A stretch of 56,008 nt of DNA from UBA4132 sp037133675 (GTDB lineage Bacteria > Pseudomonadota > Gammaproteobacteria > Methylococcales > Methylomonadaceae): the NCBI GenBank assembly GCA_037133675.1, contig JBAXNR010000019.1:1-56008 (forward strand), in the 5' to 3' direction. The notes beneath the pieces are model-generated. The model saw nothing but the letters and a program-made list of their open reading frames with translations. It was not told the origin of the DNA and searched no databases. Every line of letters starts with the position of its first letter. Position 1 is the first letter of the stretch. Of the stretch, positions 44,022 to 52,820 are shown in pieces. Made by a program: the position numbers and the translations under genes.

Positions 44022-44912
44022 ATGAGTACTACCACTAAAGTCACCAAAGCCGTATTTCCTGTTGCAGGTTTAGGAACACGTTTCCTGCCTGCGACCAAGT
44101 CCGTTGCGAAAGAATTGTTACCGATTGTTGATAAACCCTTGATTCAATATGCTGTAGAAGAAGCGGTTGCAGCGGGGATTGATACGATGATATTTATCAC
44201 GGGACGCAGTAAAAACGCTATCATCGATCATTTCGATAAAGCCTACGAACTGGAAACCGAACTGGAAAACAAAAACAAAACCGAACTGTTGGCGTTACTG
44301 CGTAGCATCGTACCGCCTAATGTCTCGTTCGTGTTTATTCGTCAACCCGAACCCTTAGGTTTAGGTCATGCGGTAGCCTGTGCCAGACCTGTGATTGGCG
44401 ATGAACCGTTCGCCGTTATCTTGGCTGATGACTTGGTTGAAGATGCAACACGCGGTTGCATGGCGCAAATGGTTAAATTATATGACGAACAACACTGCTC
44501 AATTTTAGCGGTAGAGCGCGTCAATCCTGCCGATACTGGCAGTTATGGCATCGTCAGAACAGGCGAAAGTTCAGGAACACACGCACCGATTGAACTGATT
44601 GTTGAAAAACCAAAACCCGAAGTCGCACCGTCTAATCTTGCCGTTATTGGGCGTTATATTTTGACACCTGCCATTTTTGATAAACTCGCCACCACCGAAA
44701 GAGGCGCGGGTGGTGAAATTCAACTTACCGATGCCATTGCTGACTTATTAAAAGACGAGCAAGTATTGGCGTTTGAATTTGAAGGTACACGTTATGACTG
44801 TGGCTCAAAACTAGGCTTTCTTATTGCCAATGTTGAACATGGCTTATTGCACAAAGAACTCAAAGATGATTTTTTAGTGTATTTAAAAGCACTGATGCAA
44901 AAGCTATCATAA
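44022..44912 (+). CDS. galU: UTP-glucose-1-phosphate uridylyltransferase GalU
   Basis: This enzyme makes UDP-glucose for LPS, exopolysaccharide and trehalose or glycogen routes. The nucleotide-binding start KAVFPVAGLGTRFLPATKS and KELLPIVDKPLIQYAVEEA are typical, as are RQPEPLGLGHAVAC and the late EGTRYDCGSK. The length of 296 residues is normal. AAGGAAA precedes the ATG. It directly follows the manC remnant and may be read from the same promoter as cysC. Confidence 0.96.
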   Translation: MSTTTKVTKAVFPVAGLGTRFLPATKSVAKELLPIVDKPLIQYAVEEAVAAGIDTMIFITGRSKNAIIDHFDKAYELETELENKNKTELLALLRSIVPPNVSFVFIRQPEPLGLGHAVACARPVIGDEPFAVILADDLVEDATRGCMAQMVKLYDEQHCSILAVERVNPADTGSYGIVRTGESSGTHAPIELIVEKPKPEVAPSNLAVIGRYILTPAIFDKLATTERGAGGEIQLTDAIADLLKDEQVLAFEFEGTRYDCGSKLGFLIANVEHGLLHKELKDDFLVYLKALMQKLS

Positions 44913-44979
44913 ACATTTGCAGGTTGGGGTGAGCTTTGCGAACCCCAACAAACTACACAATCAACAAGAGACTAACCTA

Positions 44980-45732
44980 ATGGAAAAACAATTCACCACC
45001 GCAATGGCAATCCTAGGGCTAACCATCGCAATTGGTATGTCCAGCGCGGCGTTTATACTTGGTGTACAAGCCAAAAAAGCCGCATCCAGTCAACAATCCA
45101 TTACCGTGAAAGGCTTGGCAGAAAAATCTATTCTTGCCGACACAGCGGAATGGACAGTCTCCGTTTCCGTCACCGCGCCTAATTTCGCCCAAGCACTCGC
45201 TAAACTACGCAGTGAACGTCCTGCCTTAGACAAATTCTTAATTGATCACACGCTGGACAAAACAGGCTGGCAAGAAGGCAATGAATTTGTTGTGCCACAC
45301 ATGGAAGAAGTTTCTTTACCCGATGGCGGCTCTAAGTCAGTACAAAATGGTTTTGATGCCCATCAAGATATAATCATCAGTACCAAAGAGTTAGCCAAAA
45401 TAGTCACCGCAAGTAAAGATTTTTTAAGTTTACAAGCCGAAAACCTTCCCTTTGAAGCTGACCCACCTTTATACCTAGTCAGTAATTTAGAAGACATAAA
45501 AATATCGCTAATCAGCGCGGCAACAGAAAATGCCCGCAAACGTGCCAATGAATTCACCAAACAAGACGGCGTAGGCGTAGGTGTTATGCGCTCTGCCTCA
45601 CAAGGTGCTTTTTATATTTTAGCGGCAGGAGCAGAAGCTGATACCGAAGATTACGGCGGCGTTTATGACAAATCCACCATCAATAAAACAGCCAAAGTAG
45701 TGGTGACGATTGTTTATAACATCGAATCATAG
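44980..45732 (+). CDS. SIMPL-domain (DUF541) protein
   Basis: The ATG at 44980 gives 250 residues. An N-terminal membrane helix or signal anchor (ILGLTIAIGMSSAAFILG) is followed by the periplasmic SIMPL fold: SITVKGLAEKSILADTAEWTVSVS at the front and KTAKVVVTIVYNIES at the C-terminus. The family (also called OMP26/YggE) is linked to oxidative-stress tolerance, but the biochemical activity is unknown. The longer frame to 44917 lacks a reason to be used. Confidence 0.88.
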   Translation: MEKQFTTAMAILGLTIAIGMSSAAFILGVQAKKAASSQQSITVKGLAEKSILADTAEWTVSVSVTAPNFAQALAKLRSERPALDKFLIDHTLDKTGWQEGNEFVVPHMEEVSLPDGGSKSVQNGFDAHQDIIISTKELAKIVTASKDFLSLQAENLPFEADPPLYLVSNLEDIKISLISAATENARKRANEFTKQDGVGVGVMRSASQGAFYILAAGAEADTEDYGGVYDKSTINKTAKVVVTIVYNIES

Positions 45733-45794
45733 ACTAGACAGTCTTGCTGTTTCGTTACTATACAGTATGAGTCTGTCGATAATGGCTCCCATGC

Positions 45795-45933
45795 TCCAGA
45801 GACTGTGAAAGTATTCATAATTTCAAGAAAACTACGTTATTAGACGCAACAATTTTCAAATCCGTCATTCCAGCATCCATGCTGGAATGACGGCGTTTTT
45901 TAGCTGAATGGTGATAATTTTACAGTCTCTGGA
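45795..45933. repeat. MITE-like element with nested perfect palindrome
   Basis: The outer ends TCCAGAGACTGTGAAA and TTTTACAGTCTCTGGA are inverted repeats with one mismatch, the same family as 36776-36903. Inside, at 45862-45893, CCGTCATTCCAGCAT and ATGCTGGAATGACGG form a perfect palindrome with a two-base centre, the same sequence as the ends of the elements at 5128 and 10850. It lies between the SIMPL gene and the accessory CHAT operon; the rest of this 233-base gap is unremarkable. Confidence 0.8.
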
Positions 45934-45965
45934 ACGTTGGAATGATAAAAGCAAAATGACTGCAT

Positions 45966-46385
45966 TTATTCGCAGTCTTCACAAAAAGCTTTAATGCCGA
46001 TGTGAATCACGATAACACTCACCGCTACCACAGCGGTGGCTAACAACGCATTGCTAATGCCCATACCGATTAAAATCCCGCTAAAGGTTTTTAGCATGGC
46101 TTCATTTTCTAAATCGCCGTATTTTTTCCACTGCCCATACAGAACGCCACCTTCTACACACAAGTCTTGTTTTGCGGCGTGGGCGAATTTCTTCATGAAT
46201 GAATCGGCGGGTTCTTTTGTGCCTAAGTCTTGTTCTATGACCTGTTCCAGTTGCTGTTTTTGTTTGGCTGGGACAGTGTGTCCTATGTGCCTGTGAGTGC
46301 TATCGGGGTCTTTGGCTAATTCCATTAACTGGCTGTCGATTTCAGCGGATAGGGTTTGTAATTCTGCATCGGTAAAGTGGTTCAT
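45966..46385 (-). CDS. Small membrane protein encoded with the CHAT protease
   Basis: This 139-residue protein matches no family I know. Residues 1 to about 90 are charged and soluble, with a Gln/Glu-rich helix (AKQKQQLEQVIEQDLG). Residues about 100-130 are strongly hydrophobic (FSGILIGMGISNALLATAVVAVSVIVIHIGI), one long or two short membrane helices, and a short tail CEDCE. AAGGA precedes the ATG at good spacing, and the gene starts 18 bases after the CHAT gene on the same strand, so they form an operon. The layout (soluble N-terminal arm, membrane C-terminus) fits a protein released or activated by cleavage, which is a guess. Confidence 0.7.
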   Translation of the reverse strand: MNHFTDAELQTLSAEIDSQLMELAKDPDSTHRHIGHTVPAKQKQQLEQVIEQDLGTKEPADSFMKKFAHAAKQDLCVEGGVLYGQWKKYGDLENEAMLKTFSGILIGMGISNALLATAVVAVSVIVIHIGIKAFCEDCE

Positions 46386-46403
46386 GGTGTTGTCCTTGGT
46401 GGG

Positions 46404-49400
46404 TTAGGAATTAAACAGGGTGGCTAAACTGTCGGGGTTGGCTATGCCTTTTAAAATCAGGTGGATAATGGCGGCTTCTGTAAAATCCAACGGTTCAAGT
46501 AAAACGGCTTCGTTGCGTTCGCCATTAAGCAGGTGTTTAATGGCGTTGGCTAGGTTTTGCCTTTGCTCTGGAAATTCTGCCAATATTTCTTGTAATTCTA
46601 AAACTTCTTTAGGGATTGATTGTTTGCCAAATAAAGAACGGGCTTTCTGAAATAAATTACCTTTTGGACTAAATACTGTCTGTATAACGTCAATAACGAA
46701 TGGTGCGCATTGTTTCATCTGAGTCGGCATCCCCGCATAACGCAAATAGCTTGTCCGAGATAATTGTCGATAATGGCTTGCCTGCACGCTGTCTTGCTGT
46801 TTATCAGCGATTTTTGCCAGAATGTGGTAAGTATTCCAAATTTCTGCACTGGCTGCATCCAAGGTTTCATAAATGACTAAGGCTTGTTCGGCTAAGGCGC
46901 GTGCCTCTTCTAAACGGTTAGCTTGGTTTTGTAATAAATCCGCTAGGTTGTTTAAACTGGTTGCTAAGTGTTTGGGATTGCCCTGTTTCTGTACTGCAAT
47001 GGCTTTGCAATACCACTGTTCAGCCGCATCTGTGTTGCCTTGTACTGCGGTGAGTGTGGCTAAATTAGTCCAAGTGCTTGCCGCGTCCAGCGTGTTGCCT
47101 AGGGCTTCTTTAATTCTGGCAGATTCCCGATAAGCGTGTTCGGCGGCTTTCCATGATTTTGCTCTTTGATAAACCATGCCTAATTGATGCCAAATCGTTG
47201 CTTCTGATTGTGATTCATTCAGTGATGAAAACATTTTTAACGCGCTTTGATAGCGTTGCTCTGCTTCATGCAAATCCCCCTGAGCCATTGCCAATGTCCC
47301 CAGTTGTCCTTGTACAACCGCTACACCGCGTGTATTGCCTGTTTCCTCATCAATGGCTAACGATTGCTCATAGTGTACTTTTGCCTGAGCATAATCACCG
47401 ACATTCATAAAAGCAGCGGCTAAATCGGTATACAGTGTGCTGATTAGCGGTTGTATTGCGGGTGAGGTGTCTAGTGATTGTGCAACCGCTAAAGCTTGTG
47501 AATAACAGTCGATAGCAGCAGCGATGTTACCTTGTCCATCCAAACAACGACCTAAACGGTCTAACGTGAGGCAAAGTTTTTCACTCGGTGTTTGCCCTAA
47601 CTGCTGGCGAATGGTTTGAAAAAGTGCTTCGGCTTGCGGGTACTGTCCTGCATAGTACAAGGCTTCACCTTGATTGCTTTGCGTTAAAAACCAAGTTTCT
47701 GAACCGATGTCACCGCTGGCTTGCTGTGCCGCTAGATTAAGTGCGGCTTTATCCGCGTATAAGCCAAAGTTATTAAGAATAAAACTAACACAATGCGCAA
47801 ACTCGATGGCAAAGTCTTCACCTGCTTGCAACGCGGCATAAACTCCATATAGCAAATTCGGCAATTCTCGCAGGGCAATCGCCCGCGCCGCGTGGGGATT
47901 TTTGTCATCTTCATCATAGAGAAAACCAGAAAGCTGATAATAGCTGTGCCGATAACGTGCTACTAATTCGGCTTGTTCATCGTCCTTGAGTTCTTGCCAC
48001 AAGGCAGGGGCTAAGGTGGGATGAAATTTAAGATACGGTGCGGCAACACCTAAATGGGCTAAGGATTCCGCTTGAATCAAGCCTGTGCTTTCTAAGGCTG
48101 GGCGTAAACTTGCCCAATCGTTGGCGTTAATTTCAGTAATCTCTAGTAACTTATCTTCCATAGCCCCACCTTGAAACACTCCTAAGCGCGTGACTAACAA
48201 ACGCACTGCGGGTTCTAAACGGTCTAGGGATAATTTTAACGAACTGATTAACGGGTTATCAGGATTTTCTGCCAGATAGTGTTCTAAACGTGCGCCTAAG
48301 GCGGCAATGCGGCGAAACTTTAATTCCTGTGCCAATAAACCGATTGATAGGGGATGAAAATCCACCCGCGCAAATAAGGCTAACAAGGCTTCTCGCTCAG
48401 GTTGTTTAAACTGTGGCGCGGGCGGTAATTTATGCAGGCGTTGAAAATACGCCAGTGCGTCTTCTTGCCCTAGCCCACTCAAAGGCACATACAAATGCTG
48501 GCTGGAGTTGGCTTTTGGAAATGCGGGATGGGATAAATCGTGTTGCCGCGTGGTGATAATTAAGCGACTATTACCCGCCTTAGCCCAAGCAGAGGCGGAT
48601 GTTAATAAGGCGGCTAAGGCGTTAGGCGTTAAGGCTTCTAAATTATCCAAAATTAATAAAGTCGCGGTTTTTTGCAGGGCTTGCGTGGCGGCGTTTTCAT
48701 CAATTAGCGATTCTTTCAATACCGTTGCCAAGGTACTGACTGCCACACCAACTGCACCTTCGACTGGAGACTCGGCATAATCAACAAAACAAACCTGTGT
48801 AAATAAGCCTGTTTGCTGTAACCAGTTACCCGTTTCAATGGCGAGTGTGGTTTTGCCTTGTCCACCAAAACCTGTAATGGCAATACTACGCACATTCTGC
48901 ACAAAAGCGCGTTCAATTTGCCACAGTTCTTTACTGCGTCCGAAAAAACCAGCGTCTTGGAGTTTGGGTAGGTTGTTATGCTCTGACGACTGCCAGTCCT
49001 TTGAAGGACTGGCAGTCGTTGCCGTTTTGTTCAACAACGCGCTGTCATGACTTGCTTGATACAAGGCTGGCACAAACCAATCTTGTAATTCTAAGGTGAT
49101 ACGATTAGCCCCACATTGCCGCTCGCCGCGTTCAGTATTGCGGTTTAAATAACGCCGTGAAGTATCCAAAGCCTCACCGATATGTTTGCCTTTCATTAAC
49201 GCTTTATAAAATTCGGCAAATAATTTTTCCGTAGTGGCGACTAACACCGAATAGGTCATTGCCAACACCGACGGCAAACCCGCATGAGTCAACCGCGCCG
49301 CCACACTGTTTAACGCATCTTCACCGCCCACGGTTGCCGATTGACAGGCGGACAACACCACTAAGGCGATTTTTTTCTGATATAAAGAATCGGCTAAGGT

Positions 49401-50210
49401 TTCGGCTGAGACAAAATCCTTTTCACCGTCTGCATTTTCAAACAACAAATAACCGTTATTGCCGTCGGGTGTCGCTTGTTTAGTTAAACCGTCATCGGCG
49501 TGTTTAGCGGGGGTGTCTTTTGCAGGATAAAAAGCCCCATGCCCATCAAAATGCAGAATATCAATTGCGGGTAAATCTTCATTTTCTAAGCGGTCAATGA
49601 GTTTATTCAGAGTGGCAGGGCGTAAAAATTCCAGTTCGATGTTTGCTTGTGTGGCTTGCAACGCCTGCATAACGGCTTGAGCATCAGTGCGAGGATTAAT
49701 AAAACTCGCACCATTGGGACGACTGACAACAAATAACACCCGCAGACTGTCTTTGCTGTTCACTTTAAACGCTTTTCTGCCGCCACCCGCGCCCGCATAA
49801 CGCCGCCGTATCGATAACTTTTCATTCATTAAAAACGTGCCTGTGGGGTCGCGTAATAATTCCCACGGCAGACTTAAAACGGTTGGATGATTAGCACTGA
49901 TGGTAATTAAGCGTTTTTCGTCACTGTCTTGAAAGCGGTTAAATAAACGACTGGCAGTTCTATCGGTAAACACGGCGTTGAATAACAGCTCACCTAAGGT
50001 TTTTAGGCGGTTGGCGATTGCGTCCGCCCGTTCAATATCCACATCGGCGATGTAATGCGCGGCGTAGGTTTCTAAATACCACGCCATGTCGCTAAAATCG
50101 TTTTTGTCGAATGGGGTTTGAAAATCTAAAGTGCCAGAATCGTCATCATCAAATTTAACGATAACTTGATTTGGATTAGGAAAGCGGAGGTTTAATTCGA
50201 TTAGTGACAT
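46404..50210 (-). CDS. CHAT protease-NB-ARC-like ATPase-TPR protein
   Basis: The protein has 1268 residues. Residues about 100-390 are a CHAT (caspase-like) domain with the catalytic pair His224 in LHFDGHGAF and Cys289 in VVLSACQSA. A linker (about 391-425) contains a translated palindrome. The STAND ATPase starts near 425 (FFGRSKELWQIERAF), with Walker A GFGGQGKTT at 447-455 and Walker B-like LLILDNLEAL. The C-terminal third, from about 840 to 1190, is a run of TPRs (for example ALYYAGQYPQAEALFQTI; DLAAAFMNVGDYAQAKVHYEQ). This is the sensor-ATPase-protease plan seen in bacterial immune and cell-death STAND proteins. It lies upstream of and in operon with the small membrane protein. Confidence 0.88.
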   Translation of the reverse strand: MSLIELNLRFPNPNQVIVKFDDDDSGTLDFQTPFDKNDFSDMAWYLETYAAHYIADVDIERADAIANRLKTLGELLFNAVFTDRTASRLFNRFQDSDEKRLITISANHPTVLSLPWELLRDPTGTFLMNEKLSIRRRYAGAGGGRKAFKVNSKDSLRVLFVVSRPNGASFINPRTDAQAVMQALQATQANIELEFLRPATLNKLIDRLENEDLPAIDILHFDGHGAFYPAKDTPAKHADDGLTKQATPDGNNGYLLFENADGEKDFVSAETLADSLYQKKIALVVLSACQSATVGGEDALNSVAARLTHAGLPSVLAMTYSVLVATTEKLFAEFYKALMKGKHIGEALDTSRRYLNRNTERGERQCGANRITLELQDWFVPALYQASHDSALLNKTATTASPSKDWQSSEHNNLPKLQDAGFFGRSKELWQIERAFVQNVRSIAITGFGGQGKTTLAIETGNWLQQTGLFTQVCFVDYAESPVEGAVGVAVSTLATVLKESLIDENAATQALQKTATLLILDNLEALTPNALAALLTSASAWAKAGNSRLIITTRQHDLSHPAFPKANSSQHLYVPLSGLGQEDALAYFQRLHKLPPAPQFKQPEREALLALFARVDFHPLSIGLLAQELKFRRIAALGARLEHYLAENPDNPLISSLKLSLDRLEPAVRLLVTRLGVFQGGAMEDKLLEITEINANDWASLRPALESTGLIQAESLAHLGVAAPYLKFHPTLAPALWQELKDDEQAELVARYRHSYYQLSGFLYDEDDKNPHAARAIALRELPNLLYGVYAALQAGEDFAIEFAHCVSFILNNFGLYADKAALNLAAQQASGDIGSETWFLTQSNQGEALYYAGQYPQAEALFQTIRQQLGQTPSEKLCLTLDRLGRCLDGQGNIAAAIDCYSQALAVAQSLDTSPAIQPLISTLYTDLAAAFMNVGDYAQAKVHYEQSLAIDEETGNTRGVAVVQGQLGTLAMAQGDLHEAEQRYQSALKMFSSLNESQSEATIWHQLGMVYQRAKSWKAAEHAYRESARIKEALGNTLDAASTWTNLATLTAVQGNTDAAEQWYCKAIAVQKQGNPKHLATSLNNLADLLQNQANRLEEARALAEQALVIYETLDAASAEIWNTYHILAKIADKQQDSVQASHYRQLSRTSYLRYAGMPTQMKQCAPFVIDVIQTVFSPKGNLFQKARSLFGKQSIPKEVLELQEILAEFPEQRQNLANAIKHLLNGERNEAVLLEPLDFTEAAIIHLILKGIANPDSLATLFNS
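48986..49019. repeat. Perfect 34-bp palindrome inside the CHAT gene
   Basis: The arms ACGACTGCCAGTCCTT and AAGGACTGGCAGTCGT are fully complementary around TG. It is the same repeat as at 10771-10801. On the minus strand it is translated in frame as TTASPSKDWQSS, residues 398-409, between the CHAT and ATPase domains. Confidence 0.92.
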
Positions 50211-50406
50211 AGTAGTTCCTTAGCGAGCAGCAGAAAAATGATAATAACCGATATTGCCTATTCAAATTAAAGAACTTTTTATATCAACAGCGTAGCGGGT
50301 TTTATTAGCTGATTTGATAAGGTTATGGAAAGCCTTGCGTAAGGTAATAGTCTGGTATTATTCGCACTATACTATTTGCCCGTTGGCTAACGATGACATA
50401 AAAAAT

Positions 50407-51801
50407 ATGTACTCTCGATTTTCACGGCTCATTATCACTATTTTGCTGCTATTCATTAGCGGCTGTGCTAGTTTTGAAGATCATCCACTTAATGCTGTTG
50501 AATCTGTGGCGCGGATTGAAGCGCGTAGTTTATCCAATCCGCAATTACGGCAATTTATTCATAGTGCGGTTGGTGATAAAAACTCATGGGATTTGGATAC
50601 CCTGACGTTAGCGGCGATTTATTATCATTCGGATGTCACATTGGCACAGGCGTTGGCAGAGTCTGCGGCAATCACTACAGCGGAGCAACGCCCTAATCCT
50701 AGCCTCACACTTTCACCAACATGGATTAGTAATTTAGCGACCGCCGCCGCACCGTGGATTATCGCTAGTTCATTGAGCATTCCGATTGAAACAGCGGGTA
50801 AACGGGATTTTAGAATCGCTAAAGCTGAACATTTAACTGAGGCTGCGCGGTTGCGAGTTGCTGATGCAGTGTGGTTAGTCCGTGGGCGTTTACGCTTGGC
50901 GTTATTAGAATTTTATGTTGCGCGTGAAGCGGAGCGTTTAGTTCAACAACAACTAAATATTGAACGAACCATTAACCAGAGGCTAGAGCAACAATTAGTC
51001 ATTGGTGAAATTTCGCGTGTTGAATTGACGCGCTCACATCTTGCTTTGAATCAATTACAGCTCAATGTCGCAACGGCACAAAAACGCCTTGCAGAAAGTC
51101 GGGTGTTATTAGCGACTGCTATCGGTGTACCTGTTTCTGCGCTTTCTGGTGTTGAATTGGATATTAGTTTTGTTGCTCATCCGCCTGATTTAAACGCGCT
51201 TCCGATTGCTAAATTACGCGCCACTGCTTTGCATGAACGTCCCGATTTATTGGCTATTTTGGCAGATTACGCGGCAGCACAATCAGCATTGCAATTGGAA
51301 ATAGCCAATCAATACCCGAATATTCAAGCCAATCCTAGTTATACTTGGGAAATGGGAGAAAATCGTTGGAGCTTGGGTGGTGCGGTACAACTACCTATTC
51401 TGCATCAAAACCAAGGTCTAATCGGTGAAGCAGAAGCCAAACGCTGTGAAATTGCGGTACGTTTTGAAGCCTTGCAATTACGGATTATTGGTGAGATTGA
51501 TAAAGCACACGCGGGTGTAGCAGCAGTTGTGGCTAAATTGGCAACTGCTGAACAGCAACGCCATGCTGAGCAAGACCATTTTCATGCTGTGCAAGAACAG
51601 TTACACGCAGGGGAAGCAGATTCGCTGGCTTTACTTACCGCTGAATTAGAAAGCGCGGTCGCTGAACGTGTTAGGCTGAATGTGTTGGTCGAAAGCCAAC
51701 AAACCGTGTCACTGCTTGAAGACAGTTTGCGTTATCCCATCTCATCAACACTCACTGCCGTTACTATTAATAAAGCGGCTATCAGGAAAAAATCGCAATG
51801 A
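50407..51801 (+). CDS. TolC-family outer membrane efflux protein, lipoprotein
   Basis: The ATG at 50407 starts a lipoprotein signal (LIITILLLFISGCAS, lipobox Cys20) and gives 464 residues; the frame extends upstream to 50314 without support. The TolC/CzcC pattern is seen in NPSLTLSPTW, IETAGKRDFRIAKAEHL and the repeated alpha-helical barrel segments (LNQLQLNVATAQKRLAESR; QYPNIQANPSYTWEMG). It forms the outer-membrane duct of the efflux operon and overlaps the adaptor gene by four bases. The 196 bases upstream show no clear element. Confidence 0.9.
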   Translation: MYSRFSRLIITILLLFISGCASFEDHPLNAVESVARIEARSLSNPQLRQFIHSAVGDKNSWDLDTLTLAAIYYHSDVTLAQALAESAAITTAEQRPNPSLTLSPTWISNLATAAAPWIIASSLSIPIETAGKRDFRIAKAEHLTEAARLRVADAVWLVRGRLRLALLEFYVAREAERLVQQQLNIERTINQRLEQQLVIGEISRVELTRSHLALNQLQLNVATAQKRLAESRVLLATAIGVPVSALSGVELDISFVAHPPDLNALPIAKLRATALHERPDLLAILADYAAAQSALQLEIANQYPNIQANPSYTWEMGENRWSLGGAVQLPILHQNQGLIGEAEAKRCEIAVRFEALQLRIIGEIDKAHAGVAAVVAKLATAEQQRHAEQDHFHAVQEQLHAGEADSLALLTAELESAVAERVRLNVLVESQQTVSLLEDSLRYPISSTLTAVTINKAAIRKKSQ

Positions 51802-52820
51802 AAATCCTCTATTGGCTGATAACGATCTGGTTAATCAGTCAAACTGTTTGGGCTGATGAAGCCGCAATTGTCACCGAAGTCAGCGTACAGACAGGAAAAA
51901 TTAGCCAAACTACTTTGCGGCGTTATGTCATGGGCTATGGACTTGTTGAACCAGAACCTGCAACAACGAGTAAAGCCGCCGCCAGTTCAAAAATTGCCGC
52001 ATCAGTCGCAGGTATTATTCAGCAAAACTATTGTGTGGAAGGGCAGGGCGTTGATAAGGGGCAATTATTGTTTGAGTTGGATACTCGTAGCGTTGATGTC
52101 TTGATTGCTAAAGCGCAAGTCGCGGTTGAGTTTGCACAAAAGAATTTTGTCCGTAAACAGCAACTCAACGCCACGGAAAATATTTCCCGCAAACTATATG
52201 ACGATGCTGAACAACTCTTGCAAAGCGCGAAGCAGGATTTACTGGCGGCAAAAACTCAACGCGAGTTATTAAAAATCACAGCCCCATTGGCGGGTACGAT
52301 AATCGCGTGTCATGTCAAAGCAGGTGAAGCGGTAAGTTTAAATGCGATGGTAGCGGAAGTGATTGATTTGCATAGACTGAATATTGTCATTCATGTACCC
52401 AGCACCGAAGCTATGGCGTTACGCTTAAAACAGCCTGTCATGCTTAAGGCAAATAGCGATACCCTAGGAAAAATTACCTTTATCAGTGCGCAAGTTGATC
52501 CGCTTACCGATACCGTATTAGTCCGCGCTTCATTAGCCAGCGATGCCAATCTACGCGCTGGGCAGTTGGTCAATATCAGCATTGTGGTGGAACAGCGTGA
52601 TGGTTTAGCTGTGCCTGTCGAGAGCGTAGTGAAGCAAGAGGAAAACGCCACCATTGCTATAGTTGAAGGCGATCATGCCAAACAACAAGCGGTTAAGTTA
52701 GGCTTGCGTGATGGTAATCTTATTGAAATTCAGGGTGAAGGTTTGCAGGAAGGTATGACGATTGTTACCAAAGGTAGCTATGGTTTGCCACCTGACACTC
52801 GTATTCGCGTGGTGAAATAA
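51798..52820 (+). CDS. RND efflux periplasmic adaptor (membrane fusion protein)
   Basis: This 340-residue protein has a signal peptide (MKILYWLITIWLISQTVWA), a split lipoyl domain (IAASVAGIIQQNYCVEGQGV... KITAPLAGTIIACHVKAGEAV), a coiled hairpin between the halves, and beta-barrel and membrane-proximal domains (LTDTVLVRASL; GLAVPVESVVKQEENATIAIV). It is shorter than AcrA. It bridges the RND pump and the TolC-like duct. It overlaps the genes on both sides (ATGA and TAATG), so translation is coupled. Confidence 0.92.
   Translation: MKILYWLITIWLISQTVWADEAAIVTEVSVQTGKISQTTLRRYVMGYGLVEPEPATTSKAAASSKIAASVAGIIQQNYCVEGQGVDKGQLLFELDTRSVDVLIAKAQVAVEFAQKNFVRKQQLNATENISRKLYDDAEQLLQSAKQDLLAAKTQRELLKITAPLAGTIIACHVKAGEAVSLNAMVAEVIDLHRLNIVIHVPSTEAMALRLKQPVMLKANSDTLGKITFISAQVDPLTDTVLVRASLASDANLRAGQLVNISIVVEQRDGLAVPVESVVKQEENATIAIVEGDHAKQQAVKLGLRDGNLIEIQGEGLQEGMTIVTKGSYGLPPDTRIRVVK

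Noticed and set aside
45966..46385. Gasdermin-type pore protein beside the CHAT protease
   Set aside because: At 139 residues with a C-terminal hydrophobic stretch it is too small and differently laid out; no gasdermin motif is visible.
49922..49960. Further copy of the GACTGCCAGTCC palindrome in the CHAT gene
   Set aside because: Only about 12 bases match (ACTGGCAGTTCT near 49949) and there is no second arm; the codons fit the conserved protein, so chance is likely.
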